From: a virus
Strand: one strand, 5' to 3'
Length of the DNA: 36,877 nt
IMG/VR virus record: IMGVR_UViG_3300050821_008212
Location: 1 to 36,877 of that record
The position numbers were made by a program, and so were the translations under genes. Each line of letters starts with the position of its first letter. The first letter of the stretch is position 1. This document shows, in pieces, positions 13,615 to 21,376 of the stretch. Under the pieces are notes generated by a model. That model was not told the DNA's origin and searched no databases. It saw only the letters and a list, made by a program, of their open reading frames with translations.

Positions 13615-15377
13615 GCGAGCCGCGCACATTTCTCAACGGCCGCGTCATTTTGCACGCAGGCGATTGTCGCGAAATATTGCTAGGAATGGCGGATAACTCT
13701 GTTGATAGTGTTGTAACTGATCCGCCTTATTGCTTAACATCGATTCAAAAGCGGTTTGGCAAAAACGGATCTGCTGCTTGTAAGCACGGGAAAGACGGCT
13801 CATTCGCGAGGTTGAGCGGCGGTTTCATGAATTCGAAGTGGGATGATGACGTTGCATTCCATACAGAACTTTGGGTCGAAGTTTTGCGCGTGCTCAAGCC
13901 AGGTGGCTACATCATGGCGTTCTCTGGATGTCGCACATACCACAGGATGGCATGCGCTATCGAGGATGCTGGATTTATTACGCATCCGATGTTCTACTGG
14001 GCATTCGGGAGCGGATTTCCTAAAGCGCATTCGGTTAGTAAGCAGATTGATAAGGAGCAACGCAGAGAATATGTCCAGGCGGCAATTAAACTTGGATTAA
14101 ATATTCCTGGTAACAGCTTGCACGATTGGACGAAGGCTGAGCATTCCCCTTCAGATAAGTGGTGGGAGAAATTCAAGGCGTTTTTATCCCATGAACAATG
14201 GATGCAGATCGAACGTGGTGTTGTAGGCCACATCGAACGCGGACCGGGTTGGTTTACGGCGCAGAACGGGCATGACATCACCGCCCCTGCCACCGACGCT
14301 GCGCGCGAATGGGATGGCTGGTTCTATGGAACCCAAAGCCTTAAGCCTAGCGTTGAGCCGGTGTACTTCGGTCAGAAGCCGTTTGAGAAGGGACTTAACG
14401 GCGCGCAGAATGTCCAGAAGTGGGGAACTGGCGCGATAAATGTGGGGGCGTGTAAAATTCCAAGCGGTGACAAGAGCAAATTTCCTGCTGGAGTGGTTAG
14501 CGATACTGAGTCAGTGTTTGGGAATGGAGTTGGGCTATACTCAAATTCACCGCGTCCAGCCGATTGTGATCCTACCGCCCGCTGGCCTGCCAATCTTATC
14601 CATGACAACAGCGAGGAAGTCCTGGCGTGCTTTCCGGAGACGATACAAAGTGGCAACGTAAAACCTCACGCCAATAATGGGCATGGGGAAGTTAACTTTA
14701 CACATGTGGAAAATAGCACATCAACACATAATGCAGACTCCGGTTCTGCTGCGCGATTCTTTGCGAGCTTTCCGGAAGAAGGGGAGCGCGAATATGTAAG
14801 AAATAATGTTGAATGTAATGAAGGATATAAGCGGCCTGAACATTCGATGTTTACCGACAAGCCGAAGGATAGGAGTGGCCCAGATAATGGCGGCTCACCA
14901 GCACGCTATTTTGCCTCCTTTCCGCAAGACGTAAAACGCATTTGGTACGGTTCGAAAGCGGATGCTGACGATCGGCTCGGCTCCAAACATCCAACCGTAA
15001 AACCACTTGCGCTTATACAATATCTAGTCCGGCTTGTCACGCCAAAAAACGGAACTTGCCTTGATTTATTTGCCGGCACAGGAACTTTAGGCGAATCCGC
15101 CTTTCGCGAAGGTTTCCGCTCCATCCTAATTGAACGCGAGGCAGAATATATCGCCGACATCGAGCGCCGGATGAGTCTTGTCATGGAAGGCCAGGACACA
15201 CGCGCATATGCAAGCATGAAAGCACGGAATAGGCCAAGAGATGACGGGCCGCTGTTTGGCGGGAGCGGCGATGTCGGTATTGATCGGCGCTCGCTCAATG
15301 CTATCGATGGCAGTTTGGATAAGGACAGGCATGTACGCAAGCATGTTGCCGGTGGTTATGACGAGGTCGCCAAATGA
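13611..15377 (+). CDS. DNA methyltransferase (beta-class order, DPPY)
   Basis: 588 residues. Catalytic motif IV SVVTDPPYCL lies near residue 38, and the S-adenosylmethionine-binding motif LDLFAGTGTLGESAF near residue 480, preceded by KHPTVKPLALIQYLV. Motif order IV...I is that of beta-class amino-methyltransferases such as CcrM. The long middle is the target-recognition region; it contains a short internal repeat (ARFFASFP and ARYFASFP). Probably an N6-adenine or N4-cytosine enzyme protecting phage DNA. Specificity cannot be read here. Confidence 0.93.
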   Translation: MSEPRTFLNGRVILHAGDCREILLGMADNSVDSVVTDPPYCLTSIQKRFGKNGSAACKHGKDGSFARLSGGFMNSKWDDDVAFHTELWVEVLRVLKPGGYIMAFSGCRTYHRMACAIEDAGFITHPMFYWAFGSGFPKAHSVSKQIDKEQRREYVQAAIKLGLNIPGNSLHDWTKAEHSPSDKWWEKFKAFLSHEQWMQIERGVVGHIERGPGWFTAQNGHDITAPATDAAREWDGWFYGTQSLKPSVEPVYFGQKPFEKGLNGAQNVQKWGTGAINVGACKIPSGDKSKFPAGVVSDTESVFGNGVGLYSNSPRPADCDPTARWPANLIHDNSEEVLACFPETIQSGNVKPHANNGHGEVNFTHVENSTSTHNADSGSAARFFASFPEEGEREYVRNNVECNEGYKRPEHSMFTDKPKDRSGPDNGGSPARYFASFPQDVKRIWYGSKADADDRLGSKHPTVKPLALIQYLVRLVTPKNGTCLDLFAGTGTLGESAFREGFRSILIEREAEYIADIERRMSLVMEGQDTRAYASMKARNRPRDDGPLFGGSGDVGIDRRSLNAIDGSLDKDRHVRKHVAGGYDEVAK

Positions 15378-15586
15378 CCGCCCAGCTGCGCAGCACCTCC
15401 GCAATCGAAGCGGCAACCCAAGCCGCCATTGGCTCGATTATCGGCTGGATAGTGTGTTTTGCCGTTGGACTCCTCGACCTGTCTGCCGCCGCGGCCGCAA
15501 CATTGATTGTCTGTTTGATGTTCGTTCTTTCTGTTTTACGCGGTTATGTCATCCGTCGCTTATATGAAGGAAGGCGCATCCTATGA
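15374..15586 (+). CDS. DUF7220-like small membrane protein
   Basis: 70 residues, RSTSAIEAATQAAIGSIIGW then a hydrophobic pair of helices (VCFAVGLLDL, AAATLIVCLMFVLSV) and a basic YVIRRLYEGRR end. The E-A-x-x-x-x-A-I-G ... S-V-x-R-x-Y-x-x-R-R-x-x-E pattern fits the DUF7220 phage membrane family. Role unknown. ATGA overlaps on both sides. Confidence 0.7.
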   Translation: MTAQLRSTSAIEAATQAAIGSIIGWIVCFAVGLLDLSAAAAATLIVCLMFVLSVLRGYVIRRLYEGRRIL

Positions 15587-15678
15587 ATGCTGATCGCATT
15601 ATCTTTGGCACGTTAAAAGTACTGATTTGGTCAACTCCGGTCGTGATTATCGTTGAATTGTGGCGTGATCTGACATGA
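15583..15678 (+). CDS. 31-residue membrane peptide
   Basis: MNADRIIFGTLKVLIW, then a hydrophobic STPVVIIVELW and RDLT. The ATG overlaps the DUF7220 stop and the TGA overlaps the next ATG. The precise couplings and single hydrophobic helix argue that it is translated. Function unknown. Confidence 0.5.
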   Translation: MNADRIIFGTLKVLIWSTPVVIIVELWRDLT

Positions 15679-15824
15679 CCTACCGCAAACGCCTTTGGTT
15701 AGCGCGGCGGTTCCCGCTATGGACACATCGCTGGTTTTTGTCACGCGAGGAAATCCTAGCGTGGAACGAACAAGCATATAACGATTGGCGTGAATTGGCA
15801 GGACTTCCATTCACTAAGCACTGA
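15675..15824 (+). CDS. 49-residue Trp/Arg-rich protein
   Basis: MTYRKRLWLARRFPLWTHRW, then FLSREEILAWNEQAYNDWRELAG. Strongly basic, aromatic N-terminus and amphipathic C-terminal helix. Starts at ATGA overlap. No recognised family; could bind membrane or nucleic acid. Confidence 0.5.
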   Translation: MTYRKRLWLARRFPLWTHRWFLSREEILAWNEQAYNDWRELAGLPFTKH

Positions 15825-15834
15825 ATGTGGCGTC

Positions 15835-16194
15835 ATGACAGATTGGTTATTGCGGAAAACTTTCATGATGCACAGCGGTGAAACATCCGATTTCAGGATC
15901 GAGTGTGATGCGCTTACTGACGGGGAAATTAAGACTTTTGCAATGCTGATCTCGCGGCGGTTCCAATTCAAGGGCGTTTCAGGAATCCCGCGCGGTGGCT
16001 CCAGAATAGCCATAGCGCTAGAACAATTCCGCGATCCTAAACAATCTAGATGGATGATTGTCGACGACGTATTGACGACTGGCGATAGCATGAACAGGTA
16101 CCGCCTTACATCCTCGGATATCGGCGTTGTGCTGTTTGCGCGCGGGCCATGTCCGGATTGGGTGCATCCGGTATTTCAGCTTTGGGGGGCGTGA
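15835..16194 (+). CDS. Orotate phosphoribosyltransferase-like protein
   Basis: 119 residues from MTDWLLRKTFMMHSGE. It has the type I phosphoribosyltransferase signature: VSGIPRGGSRIAIAL near residue 50, and the PRPP-binding loop MIVDDVLTTGDSM near residue 75. Then IGVVLFARGPCPDWV closes the fold. It is shorter than cellular OPRTases (about 200) and lacks their dimer arm, so it is probably a phage salvage or modified-nucleotide enzyme. The start is the ATG after the preceding stop. Confidence 0.85.
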   Translation: MTDWLLRKTFMMHSGETSDFRIECDALTDGEIKTFAMLISRRFQFKGVSGIPRGGSRIAIALEQFRDPKQSRWMIVDDVLTTGDSMNRYRLTSSDIGVVLFARGPCPDWVHPVFQLWGA

Positions 16195-16195
16195 A

Positions 16196-16282
16196 ATGTA
16201 TTATCACTGGGTTTTCAAAGAAGGCGATTTGTGGTGGTGGGAGGAATCCGAGTTGCTATTCCCAGGCTATTGGGGGGCGTGA
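16196..16282 (+). CDS. 28-residue Trp-rich peptide
   Basis: MYYHWVFKEGDLWWWEESEL then LFPGYWGA. Preceded by the same TGGGGGGCGTGAA stretch that precedes the DUF1376 gene, so both starts use a G-run ribosome-binding site. Very short; coding call rests on that signal and tight spacing. Confidence 0.4.
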   Translation: MYYHWVFKEGDLWWWEESELLFPGYWGA

Positions 16283-17038
16283 ATGAGCCATCCGTGGATG
16301 CCTCTTTACATCGGGGATTACGCCAAGGACACGCGGCGCTTGACTACGCTTCAGCACGGAGCCTACATTCTCTTGATTATGGATTATTGGTGCAACGGTG
16401 GGCTCCCGGACGATGATGGAATGCTTGCGCGGATCGCCGGGTTGTCGGACGAGGAATGGCGATGCGTTCGCATTGCGATTGCCCCTCTTTTCAGGCCAGG
16501 GTGGCACCATAAGAGGATAGACGAAGAGCTGAAAAAAGCAAGCGAAAAATCGAGAAAAGCAAAGGAATCTGCTTGTAACCGATGGAAAGATAAGGTAAAT
16601 TTGAAAAATGCGAAGGCAATGCAAACGGAATGCTACACTAGCATTCCAAAGGCAATGCTACCACAACCATTATCAAATATAAAAAAAGAAAAAATATATA
16701 AAAAAGAAAAAGTTTTCAAGCACGAGTTGCCGGAGGGCTGGCAGCCGGACGAGAGCGACCTCGCCTATGGCAAAAAGCTCGGCCTCTTGAATGGCCACTT
16801 TGAAGGCCAACTAGAGGCGTTACGCCTGTGGGCAAAAGCCAACAAAATCCTTAAGGTTGACTGGCATGCGACCTTGAAGGGATTTTTACGCCGAGACGCG
16901 GAAAAGCACGGAATTATGGCAACTGCTAACGGCCACGATCCGACCGCCGATCCTTTCGCCGCCCAGGTCGCCTATTGGCGGAAGGAGGGGCTTAGCGAGG
17001 AACGCATCGAGGAACTCAAGGCGCGTCTAAATGGTTGA
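16283..17038 (+). CDS. DUF1376 (YdaU-type) replication-region protein
   Basis: 251 residues. The N-terminal 90 residues are DUF1376: HPWMPLYIGDYAKDTRRLTT, HGAYILLIMDYWCNGGLPDD, then DEEWRCVRIAIAPLF. A Lys-rich linker (KIYKKEKVFKHE) joins a C-terminal domain (DESDLAYGKKLGLL, FEGQLEALRLWAKANKILKVDWHATLKGF) like those of phage replication or helicase-loader proteins. Probably helps initiate phage replication. The next gene starts inside its end. Confidence 0.85.
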   Translation: MSHPWMPLYIGDYAKDTRRLTTLQHGAYILLIMDYWCNGGLPDDDGMLARIAGLSDEEWRCVRIAIAPLFRPGWHHKRIDEELKKASEKSRKAKESACNRWKDKVNLKNAKAMQTECYTSIPKAMLPQPLSNIKKEKIYKKEKVFKHELPEGWQPDESDLAYGKKLGLLNGHFEGQLEALRLWAKANKILKVDWHATLKGFLRRDAEKHGIMATANGHDPTADPFAAQVAYWRKEGLSEERIEELKARLNG

Positions 17039-17627
17039 CATTACACGAGAAAACTTCCATAGTGAGGTCGTGGAATTTCGTAAACGCTGTCCCGACAGCT
17101 ATGTCATGATTAGGCCCGATCGGCCGTTCGACCAGGAAGGGCATCGCTATCACAGCGACGACGAGCGGCGCAAAGGCAACATCGTGATGAAGGCCTGGTT
17201 TGAATATCTTGCCGCGAAAGGGTTTGTGACAACCTTCAATTCTTGGCGTGCGATCCTCAAGGCCGGAAAGTCGATTGCGGTTGTATGCCCGGACCCAATC
17301 GCGTTCGATATGAGTTTTATGCCGCCGTCGAAGTCTGTTTTGGCGCCGGATTTCTGGGATGAATTCGAGCGCTCACGCGCTTCAATCGATCGCCGTTACG
17401 ATTCTCCGGAAAACCGTGCACGCCTTGCCAAGATTGCCAGAGATTGCGCTTATGAGATGCGCATGGTTGCCGCAAAGTGCACGCCAAATATCGCGCCGCC
17501 GGTTCGGCCATTGCGCGAATGGAAATCTACGCCGCTAAAAGATATCGATGCAACAAATCCGATTCCGGAATTTTCTGAAGAGCTACGGGCAAAGCTTGGA
17601 TGCGGAGCGCGGGAGGTTGCGGAATGA
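17031..17627 (+). CDS. Hypothetical protein
   Basis: 198 residues, MVDITRENFHSEVVEFRKRC. Conserved-looking centre RRKGNIVMKAWFEYLAAKGF, then FVTTFNSWRAILKAGKSI (a helix-turn-helix-like stretch). The C-terminus is Pro-rich. Possibly a replication accessory given its place after DUF1376. No family recognised. Confidence 0.6.
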   Translation: MVDITRENFHSEVVEFRKRCPDSYVMIRPDRPFDQEGHRYHSDDERRKGNIVMKAWFEYLAAKGFVTTFNSWRAILKAGKSIAVVCPDPIAFDMSFMPPSKSVLAPDFWDEFERSRASIDRRYDSPENRARLAKIARDCAYEMRMVAAKCTPNIAPPVRPLREWKSTPLKDIDATNPIPEFSEELRAKLGCGAREVAE

Positions 17628-17848
17628 AAATTGATATTCAAGACTTTAATTCAGGAACTGTGCGTTATAAATTACCCGCATTTGATAAACTACCAAACCT
17701 AGCAGCGCGTCTTGGCGTCGATCTTTGCGCAGATACTAAAGGAAAGTGGCTTGCTGTTACTCCGGGTGGTGAAGAATATGACATCTTCGAGATTTTAAAC
17801 AAATTATTGGATCGTTTAGATGTGGCGCGGGAGGAAGCGGCCGAATGA
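17624..17848 (+). CDS. Hypothetical small protein
   Basis: 74 residues: beta-like MKIDIQDFNSGTVRYKLPAF, then LAARLGVDLCADTKGKWLAVTPGG and a C-terminal helix EILNKLLDRLDVAREEA. The same C-terminal pattern (LDRL near the end) occurs in the gene at 19731. ATGA overlaps both ways. Confidence 0.55.
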   Translation: MKIDIQDFNSGTVRYKLPAFDKLPNLAARLGVDLCADTKGKWLAVTPGGEEYDIFEILNKLLDRLDVAREEAAE

Positions 17849-19734
17849 GTGTGCGCATCATTCAAGGTGATATTCGCACAATATTACCGACATTGCAAGC
17901 GGATTCGTTTGACTGCATCGTGACGAGCCCTCCGTACTACGGTTTGCGCGATTACGGGACGGCGACCTGGGAAGGCGGCGATCCGGCGTGCGATCACGTT
18001 GGACCGCCTATTATGAGCGACAAAACTGGCCTTAGCCATCCGGAACTAAAGAGCCGAGAGAAATTATTAGCTGAGCCGTACCGCAACGTTGGCGTTCCTT
18101 ATCGCAACGTCTGCGCCAAATGCGGCGCTCGTCGCGTCGACGCGCAGATAGGCCTTGAGCCCACGCTCGCCGCATATCTCGAAACGATTGTTGCCGTATG
18201 CCGCGAGCTGCGGCGCGTGCTCAAGCCGAGTGGAATTATGTTTTTGAACATAGGCGACTCTTATGCTGGCAGCGGCAAAGGTGGGAACCCGCCAGAAAGC
18301 AAGCACAAGAAGCAGGCCACGAATGCTGGAAGCCTTATTAAGCGAGGTCGCAAGAAGACACTAGATTTCGGCGATATTGTTTGGGAACATGGGCCGCCGC
18401 ATGAAGGTCCGATTGACGCACGCGCACGAGAATTTGGCATCAAGCAAAAAGACCTCATGCTCGTTCCCGAGCGCCTTGGCATTGCGCTGCAGGCCGATGG
18501 CTGGTGGGTACGCTCGCACATCATTTGGGCCAAGAAAAATTGCATGCCCGAGAGCTGCGCAGATCGCCCGACTAGCGCACATGAAACTGTCTGGATGTTA
18601 ACCAAGAGGGCGCGATATTTCTGGGATACCGAGGCGGTGAAGGAAGAAAGTGCTGGGCCTGGTAAGATATGCGGACCAAAAAGTGATGCAAGCCGGAATG
18701 ATGGGGACACATGCGGGACAGTTAGGGGCGATGGGCAATCCCGCAACCTCCGCAACGTCTGGCATATGGCCTCGTACCCATATCCAGACGCGCATTTCGC
18801 AACATTTCCGCCGGATCTCGCAGCGCGCTGCATCAAGGCCGGATCGAGCGAGCGCGGATGCTGCCATGAATGCGGCGCGCCGTGGGTGCGTGACAAGCAA
18901 GAGAAAGCGTGCTATAAATCTCGGCATGTTCCTATGCAGGAAATGCAACCGAACGCTCCCGCGGGAATCGTTCGCAAACGACAGCCAAAAGATGGATGGC
19001 CGGAGACGGCACTGTCGGGAGTGCGATGCAGTTCGGGGGAAGATGTCTCGGTTGGTGGACCCGATGCCAGCGAGATTGAGAGCAAAGAAGTATCGCGAAA
19101 TGCACGTCGAAGAGACGGCGGAGCGGAAGCGGAAATATCAAGCTGCCGAGGGCAAAGAGTTGATGCTTGCGGCCGGTCGCAAATACCGGAAGACGAAGAG
19201 GGGGCGCGAGTTAGCCCGCTTAGCCCAACAACGACGGGCGAAGACGGAGGCGGGGCGGATTGCTGGTCGGATGAGATGCAGCAAAAGGCGCGCGATCCTT
19301 ATCGGTGCGCAGGGGGCATTTTCGAAGGAAGAGTGGCAGGCGACAATCCTGCGTCAGAAGAAACGATGCTTCCACTGCAAGAAGAAGTTTTCTCCTCACA
19401 TACAACCTACGATGGACCATATTATCCCACTCAGCAAGGGAGGGGCTCACAACCAAGCGAACATCGTGGCGGCGTGTCGGCCATGCAACTCGCGAAAACA
19501 CAACCGCCTAACACATCTGTTATAGGATGGCATCCCTCTTGTGCATGCACACCAGCGAATCCGGTTCCCAGCAAAATCTTAGATTGTTTTGCCGGTGCCG
19601 GCACAACCGGCCTCGTTGCGGATCGCCTCGGCCGCGATTGCACGCTGATCGATCTTAACACGGAATACGCCGAAATGGCGCTTAATCGCATCAAGGACGA
19701 TTGCCCTATGTTTGCGGAGGTTGCGGCGGAATGA
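17845..19734 (+). CDS. DNA methyltransferase (SPPY) containing a nested HNH insert
   Basis: 629 residues, longer than the usual about 400-450. Residues 1-350 carry IVTSPPYYGLRDYG, a zinc pair CAKCGARR, RRVLKPSGIMFLNIGDSY, RSHIIWAKKN, HETVWMLTKRARYFWD, and HFATFPPDLAARCIKAG. The end has GWHPSCACTPANPVPSKILD then CFAGAGTTGLVADRLGR (SAM motif I). Between GAPWVRDKQ and GWHPSC lie some 200 residues of unconvincing Gly/Glu/Ser-rich sequence. That block is the +1-frame shadow of the HNH gene at 18926-19525, yet it remains stop-free. Likely modifies phage DNA at an N4-C or N6-A. Confidence 0.88.
   Translation: MSVRIIQGDIRTILPTLQADSFDCIVTSPPYYGLRDYGTATWEGGDPACDHVGPPIMSDKTGLSHPELKSREKLLAEPYRNVGVPYRNVCAKCGARRVDAQIGLEPTLAAYLETIVAVCRELRRVLKPSGIMFLNIGDSYAGSGKGGNPPESKHKKQATNAGSLIKRGRKKTLDFGDIVWEHGPPHEGPIDARAREFGIKQKDLMLVPERLGIALQADGWWVRSHIIWAKKNCMPESCADRPTSAHETVWMLTKRARYFWDTEAVKEESAGPGKICGPKSDASRNDGDTCGTVRGDGQSRNLRNVWHMASYPYPDAHFATFPPDLAARCIKAGSSERGCCHECGAPWVRDKQEKACYKSRHVPMQEMQPNAPAGIVRKRQPKDGWPETALSGVRCSSGEDVSVGGPDASEIESKEVSRNARRRDGGAEAEISSCRGQRVDACGRSQIPEDEEGARVSPLSPTTTGEDGGGADCWSDEMQQKARDPYRCAGGIFEGRVAGDNPASEETMLPLQEEVFSSHTTYDGPYYPTQQGRGSQPSEHRGGVSAMQLAKTQPPNTSVIGWHPSCACTPANPVPSKILDCFAGAGTTGLVADRLGRDCTLIDLNTEYAEMALNRIKDDCPMFAEVAAE
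18926..19525 (+). CDS. HNH endonuclease nested out of frame in the methyltransferase
   Basis: 199 residues, one frame ahead of the methyltransferase. N-terminal zinc knuckles MFLCRKCNRTLP and RRHCRECDAVRG, a highly basic helical linker (KYRKTKRGRELARLAQQRR), then CFHCKKKFSPHIQPT, MDHIIPLSKGGAHNQ and IVAACRPCNSRKHN, a complete HNH/N site with zinc cysteines. Start chosen as the first ATG past the conserved methyltransferase CHECGAPW; no strong ribosome-binding site is visible. The stop lies just before the conserved GWHPSC of the host gene. Probably a homing-type invader of the methyltransferase spacer. Confidence 0.85.
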   Translation: MFLCRKCNRTLPRESFANDSQKMDGRRRHCRECDAVRGKMSRLVDPMPARLRAKKYREMHVEETAERKRKYQAAEGKELMLAAGRKYRKTKRGRELARLAQQRRAKTEAGRIAGRMRCSKRRAILIGAQGAFSKEEWQATILRQKKRCFHCKKKFSPHIQPTMDHIIPLSKGGAHNQANIVAACRPCNSRKHNRLTHLL

Positions 19735-19955
19735 CTGACGGAGATCTCGATTATGGGCTGGCAGACGAAAAAATGTCCTGGATGTTAACGGGTGAAGAGA
19801 GATGGATTGTGGCAAGCGCATTATCGCGGCAAATCGGAATATATGAACAGAATTCAAACCTACCACAATTCAACGATGAAGACAAGGTAAATATGGAAAG
19901 ATTGAAAAATATGCTTTCCATGGTTTTGGATCGTCTGCAGGAAAAGCCGAGGTGA
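19731..19955 (+). CDS. Hypothetical small protein
   Basis: 74 residues, MTDGDLDYGLADEKMSWMLT, then GEERWIVASALSRQIGIYEQ and C-terminal helix MERLKNMLSMVLDRLQEK. The helical pattern suggests a small regulatory or adaptor protein; no family recognised. Overlaps methyltransferase stop. Confidence 0.55.
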   Translation: MTDGDLDYGLADEKMSWMLTGEERWIVASALSRQIGIYEQNSNLPQFNDEDKVNMERLKNMLSMVLDRLQEKPR

Positions 19956-20212
19956 CTTCGCGGGTTGATCCGGCGGCAATCCGTGATGCGGCGGGAGATG
20001 TGGAACTAGGGGACGTGTTCAGAAAGGCTCAGAAACGGCCGGTGGCTGGGGAAGGCGAGCAGCCAGGCTACCGTACTGGCCTGGAAGAAGCCAGGGCCTT
20101 CCCTGGCCTCCCTAGGCGGCTCCCTGTTGAGCGGCGATGGATTGCAGTTGAACGAGGCGGGGAAATAAGGCAGGTTTTGGTGGAACGGGAGAAAAGGCGT
20201 GGGCGGAGATGA
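19952..20212 (+). CDS. Hypothetical protein, GTG start
   Basis: 86 residues from a GTG that overlaps the preceding TGA (GTGA). The sequence is Arg/Glu/Pro-rich (RAFPGLPRRLPVERRWIAVERG) with low conservation signals. The DNA contains a 7-bp perfect hairpin (GCCAGGG, CCTT loop, CCCTGGC at 20090-20107). The overlaps at both ends support coding, but composition is atypical, so confidence is moderate. Confidence 0.4.
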   Translation: MTSRVDPAAIRDAAGDVELGDVFRKAQKRPVAGEGEQPGYRTGLEEARAFPGLPRRLPVERRWIAVERGGEIRQVLVEREKRRGRR

Positions 20213-20550
20213 GCCAGATCATTAAAGTTGGTGAAACTGATGTGGTGGCGTTAATGGCTCCGCCATATCGTGGAACGGGAGGAGCCGCCAAAATGAGCGA
20301 TCCGGTTGAGCGCATCGCCAAGGCGATAGAGAAAAGCATGTTCGCGCCACATGAGACGCCGGTGCCTACCAAGCTTCATGCGCAGTGTCTCGCAGCTGCC
20401 CGCGCTGCGGTTGCCGCCATTCGTGAGCCAACGACCGCAATGGCTACCGCTGCGCACCGTATAGTTACAGACACAGATCGCGGAGGAGAGGTCCGCATAA
20501 ATCTCGCAACATCGGTTTGGCAAGCAATGATTGATGAGATGTTAAAATGA
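20209..20550 (+). CDS. Hypothetical phage protein
   Basis: 113 residues. The second half resembles a common alphaproteobacterial phage module: VERIAKAIEKSMF, CLAAARAAVAAIREPTTAMA, then VWQAMIDEMLK. An internal ATG (MSDPVERIAK) at residue 29 could be the true start. Function unknown. Confidence 0.55.
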   Translation: MSQIIKVGETDVVALMAPPYRGTGGAAKMSDPVERIAKAIEKSMFAPHETPVPTKLHAQCLAAARAAVAAIREPTTAMATAAHRIVTDTDRGGEVRINLATSVWQAMIDEMLK

Positions 20551-20768
20551 CGGCAACGAGTGAATATGAAATGCTTGACGGATATTTTGACGGGCTCGAT
20601 CTGAATAGTCCGGAGCCGTCTGGGAACCGTTCGGCTAGTTATAGACATGGATTTTGGAATGGGCGTGACGATCGAAGAGGACGCCCGCGCGATACTTATG
20701 CAAACCTCCGCCGCCAAGCGGACGAGGCAATTATGGCGGACGCAAAAAAGTCGATGGATTTGTCATGA
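20547..20768 (+). CDS. Small phage protein
   Basis: 73 residues. NRSASYRHGFWNGRDDRRGRP then TYANLRRQADEAIMADA is a recognisable pattern of short phage proteins (S-x-x-Y-x-x-G-x-x-N-G-R-D-D). No enzymatic motif. ATGA overlaps on both sides. Confidence 0.65.
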   Translation: MTATSEYEMLDGYFDGLDLNSPEPSGNRSASYRHGFWNGRDDRRGRPRDTYANLRRQADEAIMADAKKSMDLS

Positions 20769-21376
20769 AAAACGCACCAGAAGCAAAAAGGCTCCTTGCG
20801 GAGCTGAAAATAAAAGTGCGCAATGCATGGCTTGTGCTGGAACGATTGCCGGACTTGGACGCAAGATTCCGGAGGGGGCTAAGTGGTGGTGGATGGTGCT
20901 TAACGGTTGTGCGTGGATGGCAGGCTATTGAATCGTCCGATGATACTTTTGCAACCGATAAGATTCGAACTCGGCCGCCAACCCCGTCCCCGCATGAAAT
21001 AACCGAGGCCGAGGGCATCATGACCTGGATGGTTTGGCTGCGGCAAAAGGAGGGGAAGGCGGCGGTAAGTAGGATTATAGCTTGGGCGAGAGGTGCACCA
21101 TGGTGCAATATGAGTGCACGGGAAGGGTGTTCGGATCGAACGGTCAGGAATCGGTTGGATCGCTCGATGGCCGCGGTTATGCTGGAATTCCGGGAGGAAA
21201 GGCTTGATATTCCGGTCGTCGACGAGCCGGCGCTGTCGAACAGACGCGCGCGGTATTTTGCGGCGCCGTTAGGTGCTGGCGACGGCAATGGGGAGGTTCG
21301 AGTCGGGAAATGCTTCATTGGCGGCCATGGTTTTCGTTTTGGCGGGAAGTCATATGAGTCAGCGCAATTGCGTTAA
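20765..21376 (+). CDS. DUF6362-like DNA-binding protein
   Basis: 203 residues. Central part TRPPTPSPHEITEAEGIMTW, RIIAWARGAPWCNMSAREGC then SDRTVRNRLDRSMAAVMLEF is a sigma-like/HTH arrangement seen in DUF6362 phage proteins (P-x-P-s-x-x-x-I-x-x-x-E ... W-a-x-G-x-P-W). N-terminal helix LAELKIKVRNAWLVLERLP. Likely a transcriptional regulator of later genes. Confidence 0.7.
   Translation: MKNAPEAKRLLAELKIKVRNAWLVLERLPDLDARFRRGLSGGGWCLTVVRGWQAIESSDDTFATDKIRTRPPTPSPHEITEAEGIMTWMVWLRQKEGKAAVSRIIAWARGAPWCNMSAREGCSDRTVRNRLDRSMAAVMLEFREERLDIPVVDEPALSNRRARYFAAPLGAGDGNGEVRVGKCFIGGHGFRFGGKSYESAQLR

Noticed and set aside
18926-19525. Group I intron or intein in the methyltransferase
   Set aside because: The insert fills almost exactly the HNH ORF with no flanking intron RNA, and it is out of frame with its host so it cannot be an intein.
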